Source: Bosea sp. ANAM02
Lineage (GTDB): Bacteria > Pseudomonadota > Alphaproteobacteria > Rhizobiales > Beijerinckiaceae
NCBI RefSeq assembly: GCF_011764485.1
Contig: NZ_AP022848.1
Span: 2,508,001 to 2,572,000, forward strand
DNA: 64,000 nucleotides
Direction of reading: 5' to 3'
The translations under genes were made by a program, and so were the position numbers. Below, piece after piece: positions 51,548 to 61,408 of this stretch (the stretch's first letter is position 1; each line of letters opens with the position of its first letter). The notes under the pieces are model-generated. The model was not told the origin of the DNA, did not search any database, and worked only from the letters and a program-made list of their open reading frames with translations.

Positions 51548-51669
51548 AGCCCTCGTCCTGAGGAGGCCCGAAGGGCCGTCTCGAAGGGCGTTCCAGGTGT
51601 CTCCGGAGTCTCCTGGAACATCCTTCGAGACGCCATTCCCAAGCGGAATGGCTCCTCAGGATGAGGGCT
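51548..51669. repeat. Family A palindromic repeat, copy 6
   Basis: Left arm AGCCCTCGTCCTGAGGAGG (two mismatches), right arm GGCTCCTCAGGATGAGGGCT, inner arms GTCTCGAAGG and CCTTCGAGAC. It lies between the GST and ArsC-like genes. Confidence 0.85.
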
Positions 51670-51705
51670 CGATATACTTTCAATGAGATTGAGGGGCGCT
51701 CAAGC

Positions 51706-52062
51706 GTGGCCAAGACGATCTACGGCATCAAGAACTGCGACACGATGAAGAAGGCGCGGGCCTGGCTCGACGGCCATGGCGTCGCCGTCGCGTTCCATGA
51801 CTACAAGGCGAGCGGGGTCGACAAGGCGTCGCTTGAGCGTTGGGTCAAGGAGCACGGCTGGGAGACGGTGCTTAACCGCGCCGGCACGACCTTCCGCGCG
51901 CTGCCGGATGCCGAGAAGCAGGGGCTCGATGCCGAGAAGGCGATCGCGCTGATGCTGGCGCAGCCCTCGATGATCAAGCGTCCGGTGCTCGATCTGGGCC
52001 AGGGCAGGACGATCGTCGGCTTCAAGCCGGAGATTTACGCGGCCGCGGTATCGAGGAGTTGA
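51706..52062 (+). CDS. ArsC-family (YffB/Spx-like) reductase
   Basis: Small thioredoxin-fold protein of 118 residues of the YffB subgroup. GAGGGG at 51691-51696 precedes the GTG start (VAKTIYGIKNCDTMKKARAW). The single active-site Cys is residue 11 in KNCDTMKKA. The remaining landmarks are FHDYKASGVDKASLERWV, GTTFRALPD and IKRPVLDLG (the Arg-Pro pair). YffB proteins are glutathione-dependent thiol reductases; arsenate reduction is doubtful because no ars operon is near. Confidence 0.9.
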   Translation: MAKTIYGIKNCDTMKKARAWLDGHGVAVAFHDYKASGVDKASLERWVKEHGWETVLNRAGTTFRALPDAEKQGLDAEKAIALMLAQPSMIKRPVLDLGQGRTIVGFKPEIYAAAVSRS

Positions 52063-52088
52063 GGCTCGCTAAGGAACGCGCGGACAGC

Positions 52089-52313
52089 GCGGGGAACCCT
52101 CTCCCGGAGGGAGACGGCAGGGTGAGGGGGAGTCTGTTGGACGTTTTGGCCGTGACCTGACCGTTGCTGCTATGGCGGCAGCGCTTCACTGGCCCAGGGA
52201 CCTACACCTCACCCCTGACCCTCTCGCCCATCTCGGGCTTGCCCGAGATGGGCGTCGTATAGTGTCGAAGTCGGCAACAGCCGGCTTCGATGCAGGAGAG
52301 GGGTTCCCCGCGG
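52089..52313. repeat. Family E long palindromic repeat, copy 2, with an internal insertion
   Basis: Outer and inner parts match copy 1 (GGGGAACCCTCTCCC...GGGTGAGGGGG, then CCTCACCCCTGACCCTCTC...AGGAGAGGGGTTCCCCGCGG). Between CCTCTC and CAGGAG about 67 bp replace 4 bp of copy 1. The insert (52225-52291) holds a 13-bp hairpin GCCCATCTCGGGC / GCCCGAGATGGGC and a second, imperfect hairpin CGAAGTCGGC / GCCGGCTTCG. Confidence 0.75.
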
Positions 52314-52425
52314 TTCAAGACGGCATCCGGTTGTGGAGAGTTCGGTTCGCTCATGACGGCGAGGAACGGCCATCCGGCGCGCGGGTCACTTCCCTAAACC
52401 CGCGCGCTGCTCTACCTCGCAGGCC

Positions 52426-53589
52426 ATGACCGTCGAGCCCCAAGTCCTGCAGCCGCAAACCGCTGCCACACCCGAATTCACCTTCAAGGTCGCGGCCCGC
52501 GACGGCGCGGCGCGCACCGGCGCGATCAGCATGCCGCGCGGCGTCATCCGCACGCCGGCCTTCATGCCGGTCGGCACCGCCGCGACCGTGAAGGGTATGT
52601 ACCCCGAGCAGGTGAGGGCGCTCGGCGCCGATGTCGTGCTCGGCAACACCTATCACCTGATGCTGCGGCCTGGCGCCGAGCGCGTCGCGCGGCTCGGCGG
52701 CCTGCATCAATTCATGAACTGGCCGCACCCGATCCTGACGGACTCGGGCGGCTTCCAGGTGATGTCGCTGTCGCAGCTCCGCAAGCTGACCGAGGAGGGT
52801 GTGACCTTCCGCTCGCATATCGACGGCTCGAAACATGTGCTCACCCCCGAGCGCTCGGTCGAGATCCAGAACCTGCTCGGCTCCGACATCGTGATGCAGC
52901 TCGACGAATGCGTGGCGCTGCCCTGCGAGGAGAAGGTCGCGGAGAAGGCGATGCGGCTGTCGCTGCGCTGGGCCGAGCGCTGCAAGGCGGCGTTCGGCGA
53001 TCATCCGGGCCGGGCGCTGTTCGGCATCGTGCAGGGCGGGGACGTGCCGCATCTGCGCGTCGAGAGCGCACGCGAGCTCGCGGCGATGGACCTCAAGGGC
53101 TATGCGGTCGGCGGGCTTGCGGTCGGCGAACCGCAGGACGTCATGCTGGCGATGATCGAGACGGTCGAGCCGCATCTGCCGCAGGAGAAGCTGCGCTACC
53201 TGATGGGCGTCGGCACGCCCGACGACATCGTGAAATCGGTGGCGCGCGGCATCGACATGTTCGATTGCGTGATGCCGACGCGGGCCGGCCGCCACGGCCA
53301 GATCTTCACCCGCTTCGGCCGGATGAACCTGAAGAACGCCAAGCATGCGGAAGACCCGCGCCCGATCGACGCGCAATCCTCCTGCCCGGCCGCGAATAGC
53401 TGGTCGCGCGCCTATCTGCACCATCTCGTCAAGGCCGAGGAGATGCTCGGCAAGATGCTGCTGACCTGGGTGAACCTCGCCTATTACCAGGACCTGATGG
53501 CCGGCCTGCGCGCCGCGATCGCCGCCGGGCGGCTCGACGATTTCATCGCCGAGACCCGCGAAGGCTGGGACAGGGGCGAGCCGGCTTGA
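52426..53589 (+). CDS. tgt: Queuine/preQ1 tRNA-ribosyltransferase
   Basis: Tgt exchanges guanine 34 for preQ1 in tRNAs with GUN anticodons; 387 residues, family length. Catalytic and substrate segments are present: [45 protein letters not shown] and [16 protein letters not shown] with the nucleophilic Asp. The C-terminal zinc site CxCxxC before SRAYLHHL reads S-S-C-P-A-A (residues 318-323), so two of three cysteine ligands are replaced. The queuosine gene queF lies 4.6 kb downstream. The next gene starts at the stop codon. Confidence 0.95.
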   Translation: MTVEPQVLQPQTAATPEFTFKVAARDGAARTGAISMPRGVIRTPAFMPVGTAATVKGMYPEQVRALGADVVLGNTYHLMLRPGAERVARLGGLHQFMNWPHPILTDSGGFQVMSLSQLRKLTEEGVTFRSHIDGSKHVLTPERSVEIQNLLGSDIVMQLDECVALPCEEKVAEKAMRLSLRWAERCKAAFGDHPGRALFGIVQGGDVPHLRVESARELAAMDLKGYAVGGLAVGEPQDVMLAMIETVEPHLPQEKLRYLMGVGTPDDIVKSVARGIDMFDCVMPTRAGRHGQIFTRFGRMNLKNAKHAEDPRPIDAQSSCPAANSWSRAYLHHLVKAEEMLGKMLLTWVNLAYYQDLMAGLRAAIAAGRLDDFIAETREGWDRGEPA

Positions 53590-54371
53590 ACACGGGCCTC
53601 GCCCTGCTGCCTTTCAAGATGGCGCTCGCGGCCTGCGTGGTCGTGAGCTGCTCGATGCTGGCCGAGCGGGCCGGGCCCTTGATGGCGGCGATGATCGCCA
53701 CCTTGCCGATCTCGCTCGGGCCGGTGCTCGTCTTCCTCGCGCTCGACCATGGCCCCGACTTCATCGCGGGCGCCGCGCTCGGCACGATGAACGCCAATGC
53801 GACCCATGCCAGCTTCGTGCTGAGCTATGTGCTGCTCGCGCAGCGCCATGGCGTGCTGGTCTCCCTCGGTGGAGCGCTGGCAATCTGGACGGTTCTGCTG
53901 CTGGTCCTGCGCAGCATGGCGCTGACGGTGTTCCCGCTCACGGTGCTGACGGTGCTCGCCCTGTTCGTCGTGCACCTGCTCGTGCGGCCCTATCTCAAGG
54001 TGCGCGCCAAGCCTCCGGCCGGGATTTCGCGCCATGCCATTCCCATCCGCGCGGCCTGCGTCGCGGCGCTGGTCGGCATCGTGACCGGGCTCAGCGAGCG
54101 TGTCGGCCCGCAATGGTCCGGCATCCTTGCCGGCCTGCCGATCATCCTGTCGAGCCTGATCGTCATCCTGCATATGCGAGCCGGCGGCCGGGCGGCTGCT
54201 GCCGTCATCGGCAGCAGCGCGCTCGGCCTGCTCGGGGCCGGGCTTGGGCTGGCAGCGGTGCATGTCGCCGCGGTGCCCTGGGGCTCATGGGCTGCGCTGG
54301 GGCTGGGCCTTGTCATTGCCGTCGGCTGGAACCTGATCCTGCTGGGCCTGGCGCGTCGGTCGGCGCCATGA
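53586..54371 (+). CDS. Integral membrane protein of unknown function with internal duplication
   Basis: Very hydrophobic protein of 261 residues with about nine membrane helices; family not recognised. The TTG start overlaps the tgt stop (TTGA), implying translational coupling; Met12 (53619) is an alternative start. The halves are related: [20 protein letters not shown] near residue 26 matches [20 protein letters not shown] near residue 170, each after an Ala-Cys-Val-rich helix. This points to a two-fold repeat as in many transporters. The last 87 nt overlap the 3' end of the convergent EamA gene. Confidence 0.75.
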   Translation: MNTGLALLPFKMALAACVVVSCSMLAERAGPLMAAMIATLPISLGPVLVFLALDHGPDFIAGAALGTMNANATHASFVLSYVLLAQRHGVLVSLGGALAIWTVLLLVLRSMALTVFPLTVLTVLALFVVHLLVRPYLKVRAKPPAGISRHAIPIRAACVAALVGIVTGLSERVGPQWSGILAGLPIILSSLIVILHMRAGGRAAAAVIGSSALGLLGAGLGLAAVHVAAVPWGSWAALGLGLVIAVGWNLILLGLARRSAP

Positions 54372-55277
54372 GGCCACGAACAGCCCGCCGATGATCAGCA
54401 CGATCCCGACAAGCTGGAGCGAGGAGGGGATCTCGCCGAGCGCGGGAATCGCGAGCAGCGTGCCGGTGACCGGGATCAGCGGGGGAAAGCGCCCGACCAC
54501 GGACGGTCCGAGCACATGGGCGGCCCAGCCCCAGACCCAGAGACCGACGATGACGTTGAGCACGCCCTGATTGAAACCGTGAAGCGCCAGCACCCACCAG
54601 GGCGCGACGTCGAAGCCGCGGAAATAGAACAGGAAATAGATCGGCAGATAGACCAGCGAGAGCACCGAGACGATCGCCGTCGCCTTCAGGCCGTCGACCT
54701 GCCAGCGCTGGATCATCAGGGGGTAGAAGCCCCAGAGCAGGCCGACGCCTAGGAAGCAGAGATCGCCGCGCAGCGTCATGGCGTTCGCGCCCGCGCTGCC
54801 GGCGATACCGAGGCAGATCAGGCCGGCGAGCACCCCCGCGACGCCGATCATGAGCCGCCCGGTCAGGGCGGCGCCGAACATCACGACCGAGCCGATGATG
54901 CCGATCAGCGTCACCGTGCCCGGCCCGATGGTGGCGCCATGGGCGGCTGGCGCCATCGTCAGGCCGGTCAGCATCAGATAGGTCATCGGGACGCCGCTGC
55001 TCAGTGTCAGCCAGAGGCCGCGCCCCCAGCCGACGCCGCCGCAGGTGGCCAGTCCCGGCCGCAGGAAGATCGGCAGGAGCAGAAGGCCGGCGATGGCGAA
55101 GCGGAGCGCCATCAGGTCATGCTGGGTCAGCCCGTTCAGGACGGCATGGCGGCTGATGACGAAATTCGAACCGTAGATCAGCACGGCCAACAGCATGCCG
55201 AGCGCGGCGAGGCGCTTGCGGCGGCGCACCCGCGTATCGGTCTCGAGCATCGCAGCGGGGGTGATCTGGTCCATCAT
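54285..55277 (-). CDS. EamA-family (DMT superfamily) transporter
   Basis: Inner-membrane drug/metabolite-type exporter of 330 residues with ten helices in two EamA repeats. The first repeat starts ALGMLLAVLIYGSNFVISRHAV and has DLMALRFAIAGLLLLPI. The second starts GDLCFLGVGLLWGFYPLMIQ and ends in LIPVTGTLLAIPALGEIPSS. The tail is hydrophilic. The start could be the first ATG or Met10. It is convergent with, and overlaps by 87 nt, the duplicated membrane protein gene. The substrate is unknown. Confidence 0.88.
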   Translation of the reverse strand: MMDQITPAAMLETDTRVRRRKRLAALGMLLAVLIYGSNFVISRHAVLNGLTQHDLMALRFAIAGLLLLPIFLRPGLATCGGVGWGRGLWLTLSSGVPMTYLMLTGLTMAPAAHGATIGPGTVTLIGIIGSVVMFGAALTGRLMIGVAGVLAGLICLGIAGSAGANAMTLRGDLCFLGVGLLWGFYPLMIQRWQVDGLKATAIVSVLSLVYLPIYFLFYFRGFDVAPWWVLALHGFNQGVLNVIVGLWVWGWAAHVLGPSVVGRFPPLIPVTGTLLAIPALGEIPSSLQLVGIVLIIGGLFVASWRRPTRQAQQDQVPADGNDKAQPQRSP

Positions 55278-55445
55278 CCTTCTCTAACGCCGCATCGGCG
55301 GGCCGGTTACGGGCCGGCGCGCATGGCGCCCGCGCGTGCGGCGGCAGACCGTATTTGCGCCCTGTTTCGGCCCCGCTGGCGCCCAGAGGCCACGGCTTCC
55401 TTGCGATGCAACAGGCAAGGGGCGCAGCGATGCGGAGCGCAACCG

Positions 55446-56087
55446 ATGCAGACAGATTCTGAATTTCCCGCGCCGGCCGCGATGGCGGCGCGGCTGGGCG
55501 GCGATCTCCTGCTCTCGCTGGGTGTCGCGGCGGCGACGGCCCTGCTCGTGACGGTGCCGGCGCTGATGTCCGATGCCGCGCCCGATCGTGCCAAAGCGCC
55601 GGCCCTGACCTTGCTGCGCGACGGCAAACTCACGGATAGGCTGGCGGAGTTCGCAGCAGGCGGCGAGGAGGGGGTCCCGGAGGAGCGCCTGCTGACGCCG
55701 GCCGCTTTGGCGATGCCGATGTCGCTTGCCTGGCCCGAGCAGGGTGAGTGGGCGCCGCCGCGCACGATCGCGCAGGCGAAGGCGCCGGTACCAGCCGTAG
55801 CCAGCGCGATTGCGCTGCCGCCGCGTCGCCTGGCGGTGCTGTCCGAGAGAAAGGGCCACGGGCCGGCCGCGCCGCTGGTGATCCTGCCTCCGGCGGCCAT
55901 GGCCGGCGCGGATACGGCGCCGGCGGCCGACGCCTCAAGCGGCGGGGCTGCCGATTCATCCCTGCGGCAGTATGTCGTCGCGCCGGCGATGAAGGTCGTC
56001 GACGCGGTGTCCGGCGCGGCCGGAAGCGTGCAGGCGGCAGGATCATGGACCCTGACGCAGGCTAACGGCCTGCTGCCGCGCTGGTGA
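55446..56087 (+). CDS. Hypothetical single-span protein
   Basis: Protein of 213 residues, not recognised. GGAG at about 55434 precedes the ATG at 55446 (MQTDSEFPAPAAMAARLG); codons upstream in the same frame overlap the EamA promoter and are not credible. A membrane helix is at residues 21-40 (DLLLSLGVAAATALLVTVPA), followed by an Ala/Pro-rich periplasmic part without motifs and a hydrophobic C-terminal stretch. It is convergent with eno, 23 bp away. Confidence 0.6.
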   Translation: MQTDSEFPAPAAMAARLGGDLLLSLGVAAATALLVTVPALMSDAAPDRAKAPALTLLRDGKLTDRLAEFAAGGEEGVPEERLLTPAALAMPMSLAWPEQGEWAPPRTIAQAKAPVPAVASAIALPPRRLAVLSERKGHGPAAPLVILPPAAMAGADTAPAADASSGGAADSSLRQYVVAPAMKVVDAVSGAAGSVQAAGSWTLTQANGLLPRW

Positions 56088-56110
56088 ACGCGGCAGCCTG
56101 AGCCGGTCGA

Positions 56111-57436
<1,326 letters not shown>

Positions 57437-57541
57437 CTAGCCAAGAGCCTGCCGCGGGGAAAGCCTCAATCGGCGCCTGCGTGGCGCGGAGCTTGCGGAT
57501 TACCGGGGGACCCAGACGCTTCGTCCCATCGGGAAACGATC

Positions 57542-57667
57542 ATGTTCCAGACCATGCCTGACCGCCGCCGGCCTTCACTCTCCTCTGTCCTGTTCTGGTC
57601 CGGTTTGACCGTCCTGTGGTGGACGGGGCTCTGCCTCTTCGCGGGGCGGCCGGTCTGGTTCTGGTAA
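57542..57667 (+). CDS. Possible 41-residue membrane miniprotein
   Basis: ATG-initiated frame coding for 41 residues: basic N-terminus (DRRRPSL) and one Trp-rich membrane helix (SVLFWSGLTVLWWTGLCLFA) ending in FW. The pattern is typical of small inner-membrane proteins. It overlaps by 93 nt the 3' part of a minus-strand membrane protein gene, has a weak ribosome-binding site and may not be translated. Confidence 0.35.
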   Translation: MFQTMPDRRRPSLSSVLFWSGLTVLWWTGLCLFAGRPVWFW

Positions 57668-57898
57668 ATCCCGTTCCTCCTCGGGCAGGCCGAGATAGCC
57701 GCCGAGCAGGAAGCCGGCCTGGAGGGCAAAGAGGTATCCGATCCAGACGAGGACGACGAACAGGCCAAGCTCGCCGCGGATGATCCATGTCGGAAAGGCG
57801 ACGAGCGTGACCGCGGCACTTGCAAGAAGGATTGCCGGATAGCCGTGCGAGAGGCCGATCAGAAGGCCGATCAGGAACAGGATGCCGGCAATGATCAT
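57575..57898 (-). CDS. Small membrane protein of unknown function
   Basis: Protein of 107 residues with three hydrophobic segments (MIIAGILFLIGLLIGLSHGY, AILLASAAVTLVAFPTWII, GLFVVLVWIGYLFALQAGF) and a charged, Pro/Glu/Arg-rich tail after YLGLPEEERD. No family is recognised. The start ATG is at 57898 and the upstream region becomes AT-rich. It overlaps the 41-residue frame on the other strand. Confidence 0.5.
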   Translation of the reverse strand: MIIAGILFLIGLLIGLSHGYPAILLASAAVTLVAFPTWIIRGELGLFVVLVWIGYLFALQAGFLLGGYLGLPEEERDLPEPDRPPREEAEPRPPQDGQTGPEQDRGE

Positions 57899-58191
57899 AT
57901 AGTACGGTCTAGGCTTCCGATTTCACGAAATCGAAGTAGAGCGTGCAGGCATATCGCGCAAATAAGCGTGTGGAAGATCCAGAAATATTTAATAAATCAG
58001 TCGATTTTATTACATAAAACTTGACTGCTTTAAGGGATGCTCAGTCGACGAACGGCGAGGCAAGGCTGTGGTTTCGCGCGCCGGCTATCGTGCCAGCCTG
58101 CATTATGGCGTCGGAGGCTGCGGCGCGGCAGGCGACAGTTCCCATATCCGCTGGAGATGCTCTAGAACCCGCCCAAATCCAGGAGCATCCC
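57899..58191. other. 293-bp AT-rich intergenic region upstream of queF
   Basis: Divergent gap between the 107-aa membrane protein and queF. From about 57940 to 58030 it is clearly A+T-rich (AATATTTAATAAATCAG, TTTTATTACATAAAACTTGA). A short hairpin CGATTTC-AC-GAAATCG lies near 57920. No preQ1 riboswitch fold or RNA gene is recognised. The promoters of both neighbours must be here. Confidence 0.4.
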
Positions 58192-58647
58192 ATGACCATC
58201 GACGCCTCGACCTTGCAGCTCGGCCAGAGCAGCGCCTTGCCCGCCTCGCCGGAGGAGGCGCGGCTCGACCGCGTGCCCAATCCGCATGTCGGCACGAATT
58301 ATCTCGCCCGCTTCACCTGCCCGGAATTCACCTCGATCTGTCCGGTCACCGGCCAGCCGGATTTCGGCATCCTCGTCATCGACTATCTGCCCGGGCAATG
58401 GCTGGTCGAATCGAAGTCGCTGAAGCTCTATCTCGGCTCGTTCCGCAACCACGGCGCCTTCCACGAGGATTGCACGGTCTCGATCGGCAAGACGCTGGTC
58501 AACCTGCTGGAACCGGAATGGTTCCGCATCGGCGGTTACTGGTATCCGCGCGGCGGCATCCCGATCGACGTGTTCTGGCAGACCGGCGAGCCGCCCAAGG
58601 GCCTCTGGCTGCCCGACCAGGGCGTCGCGCCCTATCGCGGGCGCTGA
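58192..58647 (+). CDS. queF: NADPH-dependent 7-cyano-7-deazaguanine reductase (type I)
   Basis: QueF reduces preQ0 to preQ1 in queuosine biosynthesis; 151 residues, the unimodular length. AGGAG at 58181-58185 fixes the ATG at 58192. [16 protein letters not shown] carries the catalytic Cys50 and Asp57. The QueF motif [20 protein letters not shown] follows, for NADPH and substrate binding. preQ1 made here is the substrate of Tgt, encoded 4.6 kb upstream. The 3' end overlaps the convergent MFS gene by 16 nt. Confidence 0.96.
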   Translation: MTIDASTLQLGQSSALPASPEEARLDRVPNPHVGTNYLARFTCPEFTSICPVTGQPDFGILVIDYLPGQWLVESKSLKLYLGSFRNHGAFHEDCTVSIGKTLVNLLEPEWFRIGGYWYPRGGIPIDVFWQTGEPPKGLWLPDQGVAPYRGR

Positions 58648-59855
58648 GCCTCCGCCGCGCCGAGCATCGGCAGGATGCGCGGCGCGGCAAAGCCGAGCAA
58701 ACCAATGCCGGCGGCGAAGAGGGCGATCGCGCCGGTCGTGCCGAGCAGCGCGAGCGCCGTGCCCATCAAGACCGGGCCGAGCGCATGGCCCGCGAACAGC
58801 GAGCAGGCGAAGAGCGAGACCGCCGAGCCGCGGGCGCCGGGCGCCAGTTCGGTGGCCTGCGCCTGGAACGTGCCGTGCATCAGGAAGAAGCCGAAGCCGT
58901 TGACCACGAAGAACGGTATGGCGCTCCACCACGGCAGGAAGGGCAGCGCGAACAGCCCATAGCCGATCGCCATCAGGACGCCGCCGACGATCGGCATGCG
59001 GGTGGGGCCGATCCGATCGACCAGGATGCGGGTCGTGAGACCGTAGATCAGCCCGCCGATGCCCGTTCCCGCGATGACCAGCCCGGCGAGCGAGGGGCCG
59101 ATTCCGGCGCGCTCCTGCAGGATGGCGGCGACGAAGGGCGGCATCCCGAAGATGAGGCTGCCCTCGGTGATCACCAGCGCATAGAGAAGCTTCGAGCGCG
59201 GGTTGGAGAAGACAGCCGCGTAGCTGGCGATCGCTCCGCCCAGGGTCGGGCGCCGCCGCACCGCACCGGCGCGTGGCCGCATCGTCAGGGTGAGCATCAG
59301 GAAGGCGATCGCGGCGATGCCGCCCGCCATCAGGAAGACGCCGCGCCAGCCGAGATATTCGGCGATCACGCCGGAACAGGCGGCGCCCGCCATCTGGCCG
59401 AAGATCATGATGACGGTGAAGCGGCCGAGCGTGACCTGGCGCTGCGCCATGGTCGCGCGATCGCCGATCGCCGCCATCGCGATCGGGATGATCCCGCCGG
59501 CGACGATGCCGCTGGCGGCGCGGAGCGCGAGCAGTGCCTCGAAATTCGGGGCGAAGGAGCAGGCGACCGACAGCAAGACCAGCAGGACAAGGCAACTGCC
59601 GATCGTGCGAATCTTGCCGATCGCGTCGGCGATCGGGCCGAGGATCGGCTGGCCGAAGGCATATGAGAACGAGAACGCCGTCGCCATCACCGCGACCTGT
59701 GCGATCGAACGGCTGAAATGAGCGGCGAGCGTCGGCACCAGCGGATCGATGAGCCGCATGGTGAAGGTCGAGGCGAAGCCGCAGGTCCCGAGGACGAGGA
59801 CGAGCGTTCCCAGCGATGTCGCCGAAGAATCTGCCTGCGGAACGGGCTCAGACAT
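58632..59855 (-). CDS. MFS transporter (DHA1-type)
   Basis: Major facilitator of 407 residues with twelve helices. The loop 2-3 signature [15 protein letters not shown] and the motif-C-like stretch [20 protein letters not shown] in helix 5 suggest a proton-driven exporter. The first helix follows the short hydrophilic start [16 protein letters not shown]. Its start codon overlaps the end of kdsA by 8 nt, so the two are co-transcribed. The substrate is unknown; a link to Kdo metabolism is not implied by the family. Confidence 0.9.
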   Translation of the reverse strand: MSEPVPQADSSATSLGTLVLVLGTCGFASTFTMRLIDPLVPTLAAHFSRSIAQVAVMATAFSFSYAFGQPILGPIADAIGKIRTIGSCLVLLVLLSVACSFAPNFEALLALRAASGIVAGGIIPIAMAAIGDRATMAQRQVTLGRFTVIMIFGQMAGAACSGVIAEYLGWRGVFLMAGGIAAIAFLMLTLTMRPRAGAVRRRPTLGGAIASYAAVFSNPRSKLLYALVITEGSLIFGMPPFVAAILQERAGIGPSLAGLVIAGTGIGGLIYGLTTRILVDRIGPTRMPIVGGVLMAIGYGLFALPFLPWWSAIPFFVVNGFGFFLMHGTFQAQATELAPGARGSAVSLFACSLFAGHALGPVLMGTALALLGTTGAIALFAAGIGLLGFAAPRILPMLGAAEAQRPR

Positions 59856-60720
59856 AAGCGACGGCCGCCGGGGCGGTCCGCGACTTGGCCAAGCGGTCGA
59901 AGCCCTGCAATTCGGCGATCAGCGCCTTGAACTCGGCGAGCGGCACCATGTTGGGGCCGTCGGAGGGCGCCTTGTCCGGGTCGGGATGGGTCTCGATGAA
60001 GAGACCGGCGACGCCGACTGCGACCGCCGCCCGCGACAGGACGGGTACGAACTCGCGCTGCCCGCCGGTGGAGGCGCCCTTGCCGCCGGGCTGCTGTACG
60101 GAATGGGTGGCGTCGAAGATCACGGGCGCGCCGATCTCGGCCATGGTCGGCAGGGCACGCATGTCGGAGACCAGCGTGTTGTAGCCGAAGGAGGCGCCGC
60201 GCTCGGTCAGTATCACGTTCGGATTGCCGCTCTCGGTGACCTTGGCGGCGACATTGACCATGTCCCAGGGCGCGAGAAACTGGCCCTTCTTGACGTTGAC
60301 GACGCGCCCGGTCTTCGCGGCCGCGACGAGCAGGTCGGTCTGGCGGCAGAGGAAGGCCGGGATCTGGAGGATGTCGACCACTTCGGCGACCGGCGCGCAC
60401 TGGTCGGCTTCATGCACGTCGGTCACGACCGGCAGACCGGTGCGTTCGCGAATCTCGGCATAGACGGGCAGCCCGGCCTTCATTCCCATGCCGCGGGCGC
60501 CCTTGACGCTGGTACGGTTGGCCTTGTCGAAGGAGGCCTTGAAGACGAGGCCGACATCCAGCTCCGCCGCGATCTCCTTGAGCGCGAGCGCGCATTCCAG
60601 CGCATGGTCGCGGCTTTCCATCTGGCAGGGGCCGGCGATCAGGGCGAGCGGCAGGGCATTGCCGAAGCGCACGGGTCGGGCGAGATCCTCGCCGATGGTC
60701 ACGATGGCGTTAGGAGTCAT
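59848..60720 (-). CDS. kdsA: 3-deoxy-8-phosphooctulonate synthase (Kdo8P synthase)
   Basis: KdsA condenses phosphoenolpyruvate with arabinose-5-phosphate for lipopolysaccharide Kdo; 290 residues. Landmarks: [72 protein letters not shown] and [19 protein letters not shown]. Cys32 in AGPC is the ligand characteristic of the metal-dependent class, where metal-independent enzymes have Asn. It leads a two-gene unit with the MFS gene. Confidence 0.95.
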   Translation of the reverse strand: MTPNAIVTIGEDLARPVRFGNALPLALIAGPCQMESRDHALECALALKEIAAELDVGLVFKASFDKANRTSVKGARGMGMKAGLPVYAEIRERTGLPVVTDVHEADQCAPVAEVVDILQIPAFLCRQTDLLVAAAKTGRVVNVKKGQFLAPWDMVNVAAKVTESGNPNVILTERGASFGYNTLVSDMRALPTMAEIGAPVIFDATHSVQQPGGKGASTGGQREFVPVLSRAAVAVGVAGLFIETHPDPDKAPSDGPNMVPLAEFKALIAELQGFDRLAKSRTAPAAVAYV

Positions 60721-60761
60721 GGCGGCGTCCTTGTCCAGCGGGCTGCCGGGTGCTTGCCGGG

Positions 60762-60791
60762 CTTATGTCGAGTTGAGCCCGGCCGGGTCAA
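60762..60791 (-). promoter_or_regulatory. Candidate promoter of kdsA
   Basis: On the minus strand TTGACC (60791-60786), 18-bp spacer, CATAAG (60767-60762), about 41 bp before the ATG. Confidence 0.4.
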
Positions 60792-61003
60792 GTCGGGGTA
60801 GCCCTGCGGAGCGCTTATCGGCCATGCTCGCCGCGAACGGGCTGGCGAAGCGGAGGCGAGGTCTGTAAATTCGCAGGCGAAGCACTATCTCGGAAGTCGA
60901 TGCAGGATCGGATGTGGATACGGCGCGGACGGGAATGATGCAGTCAGGCCAGCACAGGACCAGGCGGGCAGGGCGTCCGGCGCGCGCCGGCGAGGGGCTC
61001 GTC

Positions 61004-61363
61004 ATGGCCGATCGCCCCAAGCGTGGCCAGCCGCCGAACGACGGTGGCGGGCGTGACGGCAACGGCCGCGAGGGCAGCGGCACCGCCGTCCTGACCCGCA
61101 CGCGGACGCGCAAGCCCAATCTCTATCGCGTCCTGCTGCTCAACGACGACTACACGCCGATGGAGTTCGTCGTTCACGTTCTGGAGCGGTTCTTCAACAA
61201 GGACCGCGCCGAAGCCACGCAGATCATGATGCATGTGCATCAGAACGGCGTCGGCGAATGCGGCGTCTTTACCTACGAAGTCGCCGAGACCAAGGTTACG
61301 CTCGTCATGGATCTGGCGCGCAAGCACATGCATCCGCTGCAATGCGTGATGGAGAAGAAGTAG
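61004..61363 (+). CDS. clpS: ATP-dependent Clp protease adaptor ClpS
   Basis: N-end-rule adaptor delivering substrates to ClpAP; 119 residues. CGAGGGG before the ATG at 61004 ([11 protein letters not shown]) supports this start over the in-frame codons further up. A disordered Gly/Arg-rich N-terminal extension precedes the core: [20 protein letters not shown] with the Asp-Asp pair for N-degron binding, and [20 protein letters not shown]. clpA follows 45 bp downstream, the conserved pairing. Confidence 0.95.
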   Translation: MADRPKRGQPPNDGGGRDGNGREGSGTAVLTRTRTRKPNLYRVLLLNDDYTPMEFVVHVLERFFNKDRAEATQIMMHVHQNGVGECGVFTYEVAETKVTLVMDLARKHMHPLQCVMEKK

Positions 61364-61408
61364 CCTTCGGTTGATCATACGTACCCGAAACAGATAGGAG
61401 CGCGCCCC

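Noticed and set aside
51706..52062. Arsenate reductase
   Set aside because: The fold is ArsC-like, but the active site and length are those of YffB and there is no arsR, arsB or other resistance gene nearby.
57899..58191. preQ1 riboswitch upstream of queF
   Set aside because: I looked for the compact preQ1-I pseudoknot with its A-rich tail and for a preQ1-II layout and saw neither; tgt is also preceded only by a repeat.
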